Assembly: GCF_051195255.1 (NCBI RefSeq)
Contig: NZ_JBNJLK010000009.1
Location: 1-64,000 of the forward strand
DNA length: 64,000 nt
Source of the DNA: Falsirhodobacter sp051195255
GTDB taxonomy: Bacteria; Pseudomonadota; Alphaproteobacteria; Rhodobacterales; Rhodobacteraceae
Reading direction: 5' to 3'
Shown: in pieces, positions 14,654 through 23,563 of the stretch
How positions within the stretch are numbered: position 1 is the stretch's first letter
Layout: every line of letters begins with the position of its first letter
The notes under the pieces: model-generated
Databases searched by the model: none
Told to the model about the DNA's origin: nothing
The model's input: only the letters and a program-made list of their open reading frames with translations
Program-made: the position numbers and the translations under genes

Positions 14654-17003
14654 TCTGCAACGCGGCCTCGGCCGGAAAGCCTTGGAACCGCAGGGCTTCA
14701 CCCGCGAACACATGCTGGCGGGGCACCTTCCCTATATCACGCCGGCGGGCGACGATGTGGTGATGCTTCGCGACGGCGACGTGATGGGCAGCTTTACCGT
14801 GCGCGGCCTTGAGGCCGCCACGGCCGAAGTCGCGTTGATTGATGATGTCAAAGCCGCCATGGAAAACGCCGTCGCGCAGATGGGGCCAGATGTTGCGCTT
14901 TACGTCCATCGGGTGTCCATGGAGACGCAGCCCCGGATGCCGCCGGTCCAGGGCAACGGCTTTGCCGCCGAAGTGGACCGTGTGTGGCAGCGCCACATCG
15001 CCCGCGACGGATTGCGCGAGCGCACGATCATGGTCACGGTCTGCCTGCGCCCGCGCAAGCTGACCTCGCTCTGGTCGAAGATCAGCGGCGGCGGCAAAGG
15101 CGATCTGCGCGCCATGCGGGACCGCCGCATCGCCCGTCTCAACGAAATCATCGGCTTCATGATGCAGGTTCTGCGTCCGGTCAGTCCGCGCCGCCTGACG
15201 GTCAGCGGCGGGCAGTGGCTTGGCCTCCTCCGCACCTGCGTCACGGGGAAATATGCCCCTCTCATTCCCGGATCGAGCTTCGAGCCGCTGGCAAACCTGA
15301 TGGCCGGATCACGGGTCGATTTCCGGGGCGACACGTTCACGGTGTTCGGCACTGACAGCGAAGACACGCGCTACGGCGCGATCTTCGGCATGAAGGGTTA
15401 TCCGTCCGAGACGATGGCGGGGATCTTCGACCGCTTCGACATGGCGGCGGATACCGTTGTCACGCACAGCTTCACCCCGATTGATCTGGTCACGGCGACG
15501 GGCCGCTTGCAGCGGACCATCCGCCAAATGCGCGCGGCCGACGATGCTGCGATCAGCCTTCAGGCGCAGCTTGTAGAGGCCAGCGATCAGCTGGCCTCGG
15601 GCCGGATCGTGTTCGGGCACCATCTGGTGACGATCATGGCCGTGGCCGAAACCCGGGCCGAACTTGATGACATTGCGGCCTCGATCCGCTCGGCGGGGCA
15701 ACGTGCCGGTGCAGTGATCGTGCGCGAGGACATAAACGCCCGCACGGCCTACTTCGCGCAGCATCCGGGCAACTACGGCTACCGCTCCCGCGCCAGCATG
15801 ACCAGCTCGCGCAACTTCGCCAGCTTCGCCTCCCTGCATTCGGCGGGCCTCGGCGTGGAGGAAGGGCGCGAACCCTGGGGCGTTCCGGTCACGATCCTGC
15901 CCACGGTGTCCGGCGAACCCTACCGCTTCAACTTCCATGCGGCGGGCGCGCCGGGGGATCGCACGGTCGGGCACAGCCTGACCATCGGGCGCACGGGCAC
16001 GGGCAAATCCGTGGGCATTGCCTTCCTCGCGGCACAGGTGCAGCGGGCCAATCCGCGCATCATCGCCTTCGACAAGGACAATGGATTGGAAATGCCTTTG
16101 CGCGCCTTGGGCGGACGCTATGCGCCGGTTCGCATGGGTGAGGCCACGGGCTTCAATCCCTTCGCGGCGGAAACCGACGAACGGGGCCGCGCGTGGCTGA
16201 CCGACTGGCTTTCCGCCCTGCTGGAACAGAACGGACCTCCCCTGACGGCGGAGCAAAGCGAAGCCTTGTCCCGCGCGGTGACGGCCAACGCCGAGGCCGA
16301 TCCGGCCCTGCAGAACCTCATGCACTTCCGGTCGCAGCTTCTCAGCGTCGATGACGGCGGCGATCTCTACACCCGCATGGGGGTCTGGGACACCGATGGG
16401 CAATATGGATGGGTGTTCGGCGGCATGGCTGCGGACCCCGTGCACTTCGACCAAGCGGTGACGGGCTTCGATCTGACGGAAATCCTCGACGTGCCATCCG
16501 TCCGGACGGCATGGCTCTCCTATGTGTTCCGCCGCATCGAGCGCACGGTGGAGGATGGACGTCCGACGCTGCTGATCCTCGATGAAGCGTGGAAGCTGCT
16601 GGATGATCCGTATTTTGAGGCCCGGTTGAAGGACTGGATGCTGACGATGCGGAAAAAGAACGTGGCCGTGGTCATGCTGACGCAGCGCGTGTCGCACATC
16701 GCGGAAAGCCGCGCGGGCAGCTCGATCCTCGAATCCGTCAACACCACCATCGTGTTCCCCAACCGCCGCAACACGGCGGAGGAACTGGCTCCGCTGAACC
16801 TCTCGGACAGCGAAGAACTGTTCCTGGTGAACACAGGCGGTGCCAGTCGTGCGGCGCTGGTCCGCAACGGCGACACAAGCACGGTCGTGGATCTCGACCT
16901 CTCGGCCTTGGGCCCCCTCTTGCGCGTTCTCGCCGGTGGCAAGGGCGACGACACGTCGCCCGCGAACTGGCGCGATACCCCCGACTTCTGGAAGGAGATT
17001 TGA
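14646..17003 (+). CDS. virB4: VirB4 T4SS ATPase
   Basis: 785 aa, normal length. The N-terminal CagE/TrbE/VirB domain is followed by an AAA-type ATPase with Walker A 'GRTGTGKS' (about residue 448) and Walker B 'TLLILDEAWKLL' (about 641), plus 'VVMLTQRVSHI'. It energises pilus biogenesis and substrate transfer from the inner membrane. The start is the GTG at 14646 inside the end of virB3. The gene appears intact. Confidence 0.9.
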   Translation: MLDLQRGLGRKALEPQGFTREHMLAGHLPYITPAGDDVVMLRDGDVMGSFTVRGLEAATAEVALIDDVKAAMENAVAQMGPDVALYVHRVSMETQPRMPPVQGNGFAAEVDRVWQRHIARDGLRERTIMVTVCLRPRKLTSLWSKISGGGKGDLRAMRDRRIARLNEIIGFMMQVLRPVSPRRLTVSGGQWLGLLRTCVTGKYAPLIPGSSFEPLANLMAGSRVDFRGDTFTVFGTDSEDTRYGAIFGMKGYPSETMAGIFDRFDMAADTVVTHSFTPIDLVTATGRLQRTIRQMRAADDAAISLQAQLVEASDQLASGRIVFGHHLVTIMAVAETRAELDDIAASIRSAGQRAGAVIVREDINARTAYFAQHPGNYGYRSRASMTSSRNFASFASLHSAGLGVEEGREPWGVPVTILPTVSGEPYRFNFHAAGAPGDRTVGHSLTIGRTGTGKSVGIAFLAAQVQRANPRIIAFDKDNGLEMPLRALGGRYAPVRMGEATGFNPFAAETDERGRAWLTDWLSALLEQNGPPLTAEQSEALSRAVTANAEADPALQNLMHFRSQLLSVDDGGDLYTRMGVWDTDGQYGWVFGGMAADPVHFDQAVTGFDLTEILDVPSVRTAWLSYVFRRIERTVEDGRPTLLILDEAWKLLDDPYFEARLKDWMLTMRKKNVAVVMLTQRVSHIAESRAGSSILESVNTTIVFPNRRNTAEELAPLNLSDSEELFLVNTGGASRAALVRNGDTSTVVDLDLSALGPLLRVLAGGKGDDTSPANWRDTPDFWKEI

Positions 17004-17005
17004 CG

Positions 17006-17143
17006 ATGACACGGCCCCTGCGCCTTGCGGCCCTTCTCGGCCTTTCCCTGATCCTCGGCGCTTGCGCCAACTACACCAGCCGCACGTCGCCCTGCGCCTG
17101 CGACTGGCAACCGCTCAACGCTCAGACGGAGGTGATCGTATGA
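17006..17143 (+). CDS. Small lipoprotein (VirB7-like)
   Basis: 45 aa. The lipoprotein signal 'MTRPLRLAALLGLSLILGAC' has Cys20 as the lipidation site; the short mature part has two more cysteines ('SPCACDW'). An AAGGAG motif lies 12 bp before the ATG. It sits between virB4 and virB5, where many alphaproteobacterial VirB operons place a small lipoprotein. VirB7 links to VirB9 in the outer-membrane ring; the identity is inferred from size and position. Its stop overlaps the virB5 start. Confidence 0.6.
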   Translation: MTRPLRLAALLGLSLILGACANYTSRTSPCACDWQPLNAQTEVIV

Positions 17144-17520
17144 TCCGCGTTCTTCGCACCACGGCCCTTGCGGGCGTCCTGTCTCTGGCAGCGATGACCG
17201 GCGCATCCGCGCAAGGCGTTCCAACAGAAGATCTCCGCTCCATCGCCAACGCAATCCAGCAACTCGATCAGATGAAGCAGGATTATGTGATTTATTCGGT
17301 TCATCTTCGCCCAACATTGGTGCAGCCTTCAGATTTCCCTGCATCAAACCCCGGCACTGGCGAAAACGCCCTAGATCAAAGCGTCGAAACACTCACGGCG
17401 GGCTTCGCGCCGTGGATGATGCAAGAACGGGCATCTGCCTCATCCACTCGGCCCGAAGCAACACGGAGAGCTTCATGGACATCGGCGTCTTCATCCCGAT
17501 CGCGAACAACGGCTGGCTGA
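17140..17520 (+). pseudogene. virB5: Truncated VirB5
   Basis: The ATG overlaps the preceding gene's stop. Residues 1-25 are a good signal peptide ('LAGVLSLAAMTGASAQG'), then 'EDLRSIANAIQQLDQMKQD' matches the first coiled-coil helix of VirB5 minor pilins. After about residue 48 (nt ~17283) the sequence changes to low-complexity, Ser/Arg-rich translation running into the rutA start region until a stop at 17518-17520. VirB5 proteins are usually over 200 aa. The rest of the operon (virB6, virB8-virB11, virD4) is missing, so this T4SS is not functional from this locus. Confidence 0.75.
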
Positions 17521-18557
17521 TCTCCAAGGCCGCGCCGCAATACATGCCCAGCTTCGAACTGAACAAGGACATCACGCTGCGGGCCGAACGGCACGGGCTG
17601 GACTTCGTATTGTCCATGATCAAGTTCCGCGGCTTTGGCGGGGAGACGGAGTTCTGGAACCACGCGCTGGAAAGCTTCACGCTGATGGCGGGCTTGGCCG
17701 CCGTGACCACGCGGATCAAGCTGTACGCCACCGCCGCCAGCCTTGTCATGCCCCCCGCCATCGTGGCGCGCATGGCCACGACCATCGACAGCATCGCACC
17801 GGGGCGGTTCGGGGTGAACCTTGTCACCGGCTGGCAGCGGCCGGAATATTCGCAGATGGGTCTCTGGCCGGGGGATGAGCATTTTGCCAACCGCTACGAC
17901 TACCTGACGGAATACACGACGATCCTGCGCGACCTGATGGCCACTGGCGTCAGCGACCTGAAGGGCCAGCACTTCACGATGGAGGATTGCCGCGTCAGCC
18001 CCATCCCCACGCAGATGCCCAAGATCATCTGCGCCGGATCCTCGGACGCGGGCATGGCGTTTTCGGCCCAGTTTGCCGATTACAACTTCTGCTTCGGCAA
18101 GGGCGTGAACACGCCCACGGCCTTCGCCCCCACGGCCGAGCGCCTGACCCGCGCCACGGAAAAGACGGGGCGCGACGTGTCCTCCTTCGTGCTGTTCATG
18201 ATCATCTGCGCCGAAACGGACGCCGAGGCGCAGGAAAAGTGGATCGCCTATCAGGACGGGGTGGATCATGCGGCCATCGATTGGCTGGGCGAACAGGCCG
18301 CGGCGGACACGCGGTCGGGCGCCGACACCAATGTGCGGATCATGTCGGACCGCACCTCGGCGGTGAACATCAACATGGGCACGCTGGTCGGATCCCCCGC
18401 CACCATCGCGCGGATGCTGGACGAGGTGGCGACCGTGCCCGGCGTGGGCGGCGTGCTGCTGACCTTCGACGATTTCGTGGAAGGGGTAGAGGTGTTCGGC
18501 ACCCGGATCCAGCCCCTGATGCTGTCCCGCCAGCCCGCATTGGAGGCCGCCGAGTGA
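17475..18557 (+). CDS. rutA: Pyrimidine monooxygenase RutA
   Basis: 360-aa flavin-dependent LLM-family enzyme that opens the uracil ring to ureidoacrylate peracid using FMNH2 and O2. The sequence is strongly RutA-like: 'DIGVFIPIANNGWLISKAAPQY', 'NKDITLRAERHGLDFVLSMIKFRGFGG', 'GVNLVTGWQRPEYSQMGLWPGDEHF', 'DYNFCFGKGVNTP'. GGAG at 17465-17468 sets the start. First gene of rutABCD; its TGA overlaps the GTG of rutB. The flavin reductase RutF is not in this window. Its upstream region is the novel junction with virB5. Confidence 0.93.
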   Translation: MDIGVFIPIANNGWLISKAAPQYMPSFELNKDITLRAERHGLDFVLSMIKFRGFGGETEFWNHALESFTLMAGLAAVTTRIKLYATAASLVMPPAIVARMATTIDSIAPGRFGVNLVTGWQRPEYSQMGLWPGDEHFANRYDYLTEYTTILRDLMATGVSDLKGQHFTMEDCRVSPIPTQMPKIICAGSSDAGMAFSAQFADYNFCFGKGVNTPTAFAPTAERLTRATEKTGRDVSSFVLFMIICAETDAEAQEKWIAYQDGVDHAAIDWLGEQAAADTRSGADTNVRIMSDRTSAVNINMGTLVGSPATIARMLDEVATVPGVGGVLLTFDDFVEGVEVFGTRIQPLMLSRQPALEAAE

Positions 18558-19294
18558 CCGCCGCCATCGACCCCGCCGCCCTGCGCCGCGCCCCCGGCAC
18601 CCCGACCTGCGTCCTTCCCGCCCGGCCCGAACCGATGGTCGTCACCCCGCAGGAAACCGCCATCGTGGTGGTGGACATGCAGAACGCCTATGCCACCGCC
18701 GGCGGCTATGTGGACACGGCGGGCTTCGAAATCACGGGCAACCGCGCCTGCATCGACAACATCGCCAAGGTGCTGGCCACGGCGCGCGCGGCCGGGATCA
18801 CGGTGATCTATTTCCAGAACGGCTGGGACGCGGACTATGTGGAAGCGGGCGGCCCCGGCTCGCCCAACTTCCACAAGTCGAACGCGCTGAAGACCATGCG
18901 CGCGCGGCCCGAACTTCAGGGTCAGTTCCTGGCCAAGGGGGGCTGGGATTACGAGATCATCCCGGATCTTGCCCCACAGCCGGGCGACATCGTCGTGCCG
19001 AAGACGCGCTATTCCGGCTTCTTCAATTCGACCATGGACAGCACCCTGCGGGCGCGCGGCATCCGCACGCTGGTCTTCACCGGCATCGCCACGAATGTCT
19101 GCGTGGAAAGCAGCCTGCGCGACGCGTTCCATCTGGAATATTTCGGCATCATGCTGTCGGACGCCACACATTGGCTGGGGCCCGATTACCTTCAGAAAGC
19201 CACCGAATACAACGTGGAGACCTTCTTCGGCTGGGTCTCCTCCACGTCCGAGTTCTGCGGAGCCGTCGGACAGATCGCACCAGAGGACGCCTGA
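18554..19294 (+). CDS. rutB: Ureidoacrylate amidohydrolase RutB
   Basis: 246-aa isochorismatase-fold amidohydrolase that releases carbamate from the RutA product. The triad is visible: Asp41 ('IVVVDMQNAYAT'), Lys150 ('VVPKTRYSGFFNST') and Cys183 ('IATNVCVESSLRDA'). The GTG start overlaps the rutA stop (GTGA). Length and motifs match RutB rather than generic isochorismatases. Confidence 0.92.
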   Translation: MTAAIDPAALRRAPGTPTCVLPARPEPMVVTPQETAIVVVDMQNAYATAGGYVDTAGFEITGNRACIDNIAKVLATARAAGITVIYFQNGWDADYVEAGGPGSPNFHKSNALKTMRARPELQGQFLAKGGWDYEIIPDLAPQPGDIVVPKTRYSGFFNSTMDSTLRARGIRTLVFTGIATNVCVESSLRDAFHLEYFGIMLSDATHWLGPDYLQKATEYNVETFFGWVSSTSEFCGAVGQIAPEDA

Positions 19295-19678
19295 ATGCCC
19301 AAGACCTCCATCATTCCCGAAGGCACCACCACGCCCATCGCGCCCTTCGTGCCGGGCACGAAGGCGGACGGGATCGTCTACGTCTCGGGCACGCTGCCCT
19401 TCGATGGCGACAACAACGTCGTCCATGTGGGCGACGCCGCCGCGCAGACGCGCCATGTGCTGGACACGATCCAACGGGTGATCGAAACGGCCGGCGGCAC
19501 GATGGCCGATGTGACCATGAACCACATCTTCCTGACCGACTGGGCGAACTATGCCGCGATCAACGCGGTCTATGCGGAATACTTCCCGGGCGACAAGCCG
19601 GCCCGCTTCTGCATCCAGTGCGGGCTGGTCAAGCCCGAGGCCCTGATCGAAATCGCCACCATCGCGCATGTCGGCTGA
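19295..19678 (+). CDS. rutC: 3-aminoacrylate deaminase RutC (RidA family)
   Basis: 127-aa YjgF/RidA-type protein ('IPEGTTTPIAPFVPGTKADGIVYVSGTLPFD ... LTDWANYAAINAVYAEYF...PARFCIQCGL'). It speeds conversion of aminoacrylate in the Rut pathway. It starts immediately after the rutB stop, and its TGA shares a base with the rutD ATG. The operon context distinguishes it from the other RidA gene at 44481. Confidence 0.9.
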   Translation: MPKTSIIPEGTTTPIAPFVPGTKADGIVYVSGTLPFDGDNNVVHVGDAAAQTRHVLDTIQRVIETAGGTMADVTMNHIFLTDWANYAAINAVYAEYFPGDKPARFCIQCGLVKPEALIEIATIAHVG

Positions 19679-20445
19679 TGCATTTCACCGTGCATGAGGG
19701 CCCCGCAGGGGCGGAAACGGTCGTCCTGTCTTCGGGCCTTGGTGGGTCGGGCGGCTATTGGGCGCCGCAGATGGCCGCGCTGGCCGAACGGTTCCGCGTG
19801 GTCACCTACGACCACCGCGGCTGCGGCCATTGGGGGGGCGAGGTGGCGGAGGGCACGACCATCGCCGACATGGCAGCCGATCTGGCGTTGGTGATGGACG
19901 CGTCGGGCACCGACCGGGCGCATGTGGTGGGCCATGCGCTTGGCGCGCTGATCGGGATGGAACTGTCGCTGGCCGCCCCAGACCGCGTGACCCGCCTTCT
20001 GGCGATCAACGCCTGGGCCGACACCTCCGACCATTCACGCCGCTGTTTCGAGGCGCGGCTGCGCCTGCTGGATCACAGCGTGGAGGCCTTCATCCGCGCC
20101 CAGCCCCTGTTCCTGTATCCGGCGGAGTGGATGGAGAAGAACGCCGCCCGCATGGCCGCCGAGGACGCCCATCACATGGCGCATTTCCAGGGCGCGCGGA
20201 ACATCCGCCACCGCATCGCCGCCCTCTCCCGCTTTGACATCCGTGACCGGCTGGCCGAGCTGCGCTGCCCCGTGCTGGCCCTTGCCACGCGGGACGATCT
20301 GCTGGTCCCGTGGTCCCGCAGCCAATCGCTGGCCGAGGGGCTTCCGCAGGGCCGCCTTCTGCTGCTGGATCAGGGCGCCCATGCGGTGAACGTCACCCAG
20401 CCCGACGTCTTCAACGCCGCGATGATGGAGTTCCTGAGCGGCTGA
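19678..20445 (+). CDS. rutD: Rut pathway alpha/beta hydrolase RutD
   Basis: 255-aa alpha/beta-hydrolase-fold protein. The nucleophile elbow reads 'VVGHALGALIGMEL', i.e. Ala in place of Ser, which I recall as a RutD family trait, so lack of Ser is not decay. Other family features are 'CFEARLRLLDHSVEAFIRAQPLFLYPAEWM' and 'DLLVPWSRSQ'. It aids hydrolysis to malonic semialdehyde. It is the last gene of this rut operon; rutE (reductase), rutF and rutG (permease) are absent and must be supplied elsewhere. It ends 3 bp from the convergent pcaB. Confidence 0.9.
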   Translation: MHFTVHEGPAGAETVVLSSGLGGSGGYWAPQMAALAERFRVVTYDHRGCGHWGGEVAEGTTIADMAADLALVMDASGTDRAHVVGHALGALIGMELSLAAPDRVTRLLAINAWADTSDHSRRCFEARLRLLDHSVEAFIRAQPLFLYPAEWMEKNAARMAAEDAHHMAHFQGARNIRHRIAALSRFDIRDRLAELRCPVLALATRDDLLVPWSRSQSLAEGLPQGRLLLLDQGAHAVNVTQPDVFNAAMMEFLSG

Positions 20446-20448
20446 ACT

Positions 20449-21768
20449 TTAGGAGGCCGCCGCCGCAAAGCCCCGCGCGTCCTGCGCGGCGGTCCCGAAC
20501 AGCTCGGTCCCCGAAAGGGCGCGCGTCCAGTCCGTGTCGGGGAAATCGCGGGCCAGCAGGTCGGGCAGTGGCATCTGCATGGCCAGTGCCTCTTTCGCCA
20601 GCGCCTTGATCCGCGCCTGTGCCTCGGGTCGGTCCATCCGGCGGGTCAGCAGGAAGCTGGCGGCTTCGGCCACAATGGTGCCGCAATCCTGCGCAAGGCC
20701 CCGCTGCATCGCCTCCGCCTGCGGGCGGATGCGGGTTGCCACGTCGGCGGCCAAAGCCAGCGCCCGCCCCGTCGCAAGAACGGTCGCGGGAAGCCCCAGC
20801 CATTCGACGAACCACGCCGACCCGTCCCGCTGCTGGGCATGAACCGCAGCGCCGGTGATCGTGCCCGCCAGCCCCGCCACATGCCGGGACAGCGCCACCA
20901 GAACCGAAGGTGCCACCGGGTTCTGCTTTTGCGGCATGGTGGAGGACGCGCCCGCCCCTTCCACCAGAACCTCCGATATGCCGGTCTGCGCCGACAGGAT
21001 CAGGTCCTGCCCCATCTTGCCAAGGCTGCCGGTGACGCCGGCCATCCAGCCCGCGAATTCCACGATCGGGCTGCGGTCGGCGTGCCAGCTGCGGCCCGGA
21101 TCGCGCAGGTTCAACTCGGCCGCCAGCGCGGCCCGCACCTGCGGCCCCTGCCCTTCCATCGCCGACAGCGTCCCCGCCGCCCCCGAAAGCGAGACGGCGA
21201 GCGCCCCCCGCAGGTCCCCCAGCCGCGCGCGGTGCCGCAGCAGGGGCTGCCCCCAGCCCGCCACCACCGCACCGAAGGTCGTCGGCGTCGCCGCCTGACC
21301 ATAGGTGCGGGCCGCCATCGGCAGGTCGGCATGTTCCGCGGCCAAGGCCCCCAACCCGCCGATCAGCGCGGCCAGACGGGCGTCCCACAGGTCCATCACC
21401 TGCCGCAGGCGCAGCGACAGGGCGGTGTCCATGATGTCCTGGCTGGTCGCGCCCCAGTGCAGGTATTGCGCCAGATCCGGCGCGCCCATCGCCTTGCGGA
21501 AGGCCGACACCAGCGCAGGAACCGGCACGCCGTTGCCCGCCGTCGCCTCGGCCAGCGCGGCCGGATCGATCGCCGCATCCCGGGCGCTGCGGTCGATGAA
21601 GGCCGCCGCCTCGGCCGGGATCATGCCAAGCGCGCCCTGCACCCGGGCCAGCGCCCCCCATGTCAGAAGCATGGCGCGCACTTCGACGGCGTCGGAAAAC
21701 AGGCGGGCGGTTTCCTCGTCACCGAAAAGGCCGCGATAGATGGCGCTGTCTGCGGGATGGGCTGGCAT
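20449..21768 (-). CDS. pcaB: 3-carboxy-cis,cis-muconate cycloisomerase PcaB
   Basis: 439-aa fumarase/aspartase-superfamily enzyme converting beta-carboxymuconate to gamma-carboxymuconolactone. Conserved regions: 'QYLHWGATSQDIMDTALSLRL', 'ARTYGQAATPTTFGAVVAGW' and the mobile catalytic loop 'GASSTMPQKQNPV'. It is the last gene of pcaDCHGB, 9 bp after pcaG with an AAGGAG site. Cytoplasmic. Confidence 0.93.
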   Translation of the reverse strand: MPAHPADSAIYRGLFGDEETARLFSDAVEVRAMLLTWGALARVQGALGMIPAEAAAFIDRSARDAAIDPAALAEATAGNGVPVPALVSAFRKAMGAPDLAQYLHWGATSQDIMDTALSLRLRQVMDLWDARLAALIGGLGALAAEHADLPMAARTYGQAATPTTFGAVVAGWGQPLLRHRARLGDLRGALAVSLSGAAGTLSAMEGQGPQVRAALAAELNLRDPGRSWHADRSPIVEFAGWMAGVTGSLGKMGQDLILSAQTGISEVLVEGAGASSTMPQKQNPVAPSVLVALSRHVAGLAGTITGAAVHAQQRDGSAWFVEWLGLPATVLATGRALALAADVATRIRPQAEAMQRGLAQDCGTIVAEAASFLLTRRMDRPEAQARIKALAKEALAMQMPLPDLLARDFPDTDWTRALSGTELFGTAAQDARGFAAAAS

Positions 21769-21777
21769 GAAGGCTCC

Positions 21778-22383
21778 TTACAGGTCGAAGAAGACGGTTT
21801 CGCCCTCGCCCTGCAGTATGATGTCGAAGCGGTATTCGGAAGGGCCGGTCTTCTTCGCCATCAGCGTGTCCACGCGCTCGCGCTGCTCGATCCGGGCCAG
21901 GACGGGGCAACCTTCGTTGTCCTCGTCCTCGAAATGCAGGCGGGTCTGAAGGCCGATGTTGATCCCCCGCGCCACCACCCAAAGAGAGATGTGGGGCGCC
22001 ATCAGCTTGCCGTTCGGCGCGGGCACGCGGCCCGGCTTGATCGTGCGCAAAACCCATTCGCCGCTGTCCATGTCGGCCACGATCCGCGCCCAGCCGGACA
22101 CGTTCGGGTCGGCCTCCCCCCTTGGGTCGTTGGCGGGATACAGTCCCTGCGCGTCGGCCTGCCAGCTTTCGATCAGCGCGTCGCGCAGGATCATCCCGGC
22201 CCCGTCGCGCACGGTGCCGGTGATCGTCACCACCTCCCCCTGCGCGCCGTCGCGGATGGGCGAGGTGCCGAGATCCTGATCGTAGACGCCGTGGATGCCC
22301 ACGAAGTTCGGGGTCAGGCCGATATGGACATAGGGCCCCGCGGTCTGCGAGGGTGTTTCCTTCAACTGGTCCAGTTGCTGCAT
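21778..22383 (-). CDS. pcaG: Protocatechuate 3,4-dioxygenase alpha subunit PcaG
   Basis: 201-aa alpha subunit of the intradiol ring-cleavage dioxygenase. 'PSQTAGPYVHIGLTPNF', 'ESWQADAQGLYP', 'RTIKPGRVPAPNGKLMAPHISLWVVARG' follow the family; the iron ligands are in PcaH. The ATG at 22383 shares a base with the pcaH stop. It assembles with PcaH in the cytoplasm. Confidence 0.92.
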   Translation of the reverse strand: MQQLDQLKETPSQTAGPYVHIGLTPNFVGIHGVYDQDLGTSPIRDGAQGEVVTITGTVRDGAGMILRDALIESWQADAQGLYPANDPRGEADPNVSGWARIVADMDSGEWVLRTIKPGRVPAPNGKLMAPHISLWVVARGINIGLQTRLHFEDEDNEGCPVLARIEQRERVDTLMAKKTGPSEYRFDIILQGEGETVFFDL

Positions 22384-23186
22384 CACATCCCCTCCATGCG
22401 GTTTTCGAACACGGTCTGGCGGCGGCCCCGCAGCACCACGTCGAACTTGTAGGCCAGGCAGTCCATCGGAATGGCGCGGTGCATGTCCAAGGGCGCGATC
22501 AGCGACTGGATCGCCTTTTCCTGCCCGATCGTGTGGACGATGGGGCAGCGCGCGATCAGCGGGTCGCCTTCGAAATACAGCTGCGTGATCAGGCGCTGGC
22601 CGAACCCGCTGCCGAAGACCGACATGTGGATGTGCATCGGCCGCCAGTCGTTCACGCGGTTTGGCCAGGGATAGGCGCCGGGGCGCACGGTCAGGAATTC
22701 ATAGCTCCCGTCCTCGGCCGTGATGGTGCGTCCGCAGCCGCCGAAGTTCGGATCCAGCGGCGCAAGATAGCCGTCCTTCTTGTGGCGATACCGGCCGCCG
22801 GCATTGGCCTGCCACACCTCCACCAGAACGCCGGGCACGGCACGGCCGTTTTCGTCCAGGATGCGGCCATGGACGATGATCCGTTCACCGATCGCCGGCT
22901 GGCCGGTCATGTTCAGGATCAGGTTGTTGTCCAGTTCCCCCAGCACGCCATGGCCAAAGGCGGGGCCGGTCTGTTCGGACAGCGTGGTGGGCATGGCCAC
23001 CAGCGGCCGCGACGGCGACCGCGTGACCGAGGTCTTGTAGTTCGGGGTGTAGGGCGCGGGGTGCCATTCGCGGTCCCGCGCCAGCAGCGGGTGGCGGGCG
23101 TCGTTGCGCACGCGGCCGGGTTGGATGTGCGGATGATCCCCCGCCGCGTTGTCCACATGCGGCTTGATCTGGTCGTCCCGGCTCAT
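22383..23186 (-). CDS. pcaH: Protocatechuate 3,4-dioxygenase beta subunit PcaH
   Basis: 267-aa catalytic subunit that binds Fe(III). The Tyr/His ligand motifs are present: 'NAGGRYRHKKDGYLAPLDPNFGGCGRT' and 'PWPNRVNDWRPMHIHMSVFG'. The N-terminus 'HHPHIQP.R..ARHPLL.RDREWHPAPYTPNYKTSVTRSP' is the usual extension. The ATG overlaps the pcaC stop (ATGA). With PcaG it cleaves protocatechuate to beta-carboxymuconate. Confidence 0.93.
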   Translation of the reverse strand: MSRDDQIKPHVDNAAGDHPHIQPGRVRNDARHPLLARDREWHPAPYTPNYKTSVTRSPSRPLVAMPTTLSEQTGPAFGHGVLGELDNNLILNMTGQPAIGERIIVHGRILDENGRAVPGVLVEVWQANAGGRYRHKKDGYLAPLDPNFGGCGRTITAEDGSYEFLTVRPGAYPWPNRVNDWRPMHIHMSVFGSGFGQRLITQLYFEGDPLIARCPIVHTIGQEKAIQSLIAPLDMHRAIPMDCLAYKFDVVLRGRRQTVFENRMEGM

Positions 23187-23563
23187 CCTTCGGCCTCCAT
23201 CTCGGCAAGGGTCTGCTTGGCGATCTTGATCGCGTGGTTCGCGCGCGGCACGCCGGCATAGATCGCGACATGCAGCAGCGCTTCCATGATGTCGTCGGCG
23301 CTGGCGCCCGTGTTGCGCGTGGCGCGCACATGCATGGCCAGTTCGTGATCGTTCCCAAGGCCCGCCAGCAGCGCGATGGTCAGCATGGAGCGTTCGCGCA
23401 GGCTGATCGTGTCGCGCGACCACACATGTGCCCAGGCGGCGTCCGTGATCAGCGTCTGGAAGGGAAGGTCGAAGGGCGTCTTGGCGGCCTCGGCGCGGTC
23501 CACATGGGCGTCGCCCAGCACGCGGCGGCGCGTGGCCATGCCGGTTTCGGTCAGCTCAGACAT
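23183..23563 (-). CDS. pcaC: 4-carboxymuconolactone decarboxylase PcaC
   Basis: 126-aa AhpD-fold decarboxylase ('RRRVLGDAHVDRA', 'WSRDTISLRERSMLTIALLAGLGNDHELAMHVRATRNTG', 'HVAIYAGVPRANHAIKIAKQ'). It converts gamma-carboxymuconolactone to beta-ketoadipate enol-lactone. It overlaps pcaD upstream and pcaH downstream, so the operon is translationally coupled. Confidence 0.93.
   Translation of the reverse strand: MSELTETGMATRRRVLGDAHVDRAEAAKTPFDLPFQTLITDAAWAHVWSRDTISLRERSMLTIALLAGLGNDHELAMHVRATRNTGASADDIMEALLHVAIYAGVPRANHAIKIAKQTLAEMEAEG

Noticed and set aside
15309..17012. 567-codon minus-strand frame opposite virB4
   Set aside because: virB4 has Walker motifs and correct length; the antisense frame is a GC-codon shadow.
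17284..17474. Sigma-54/NtrC or RutR control site upstream of rutA
   Set aside because: I looked for GG-N10-GC and TTGACCA-type palindromes; only weak partial matches (for example near CGGCACTGGCG) were found, with wrong spacing.
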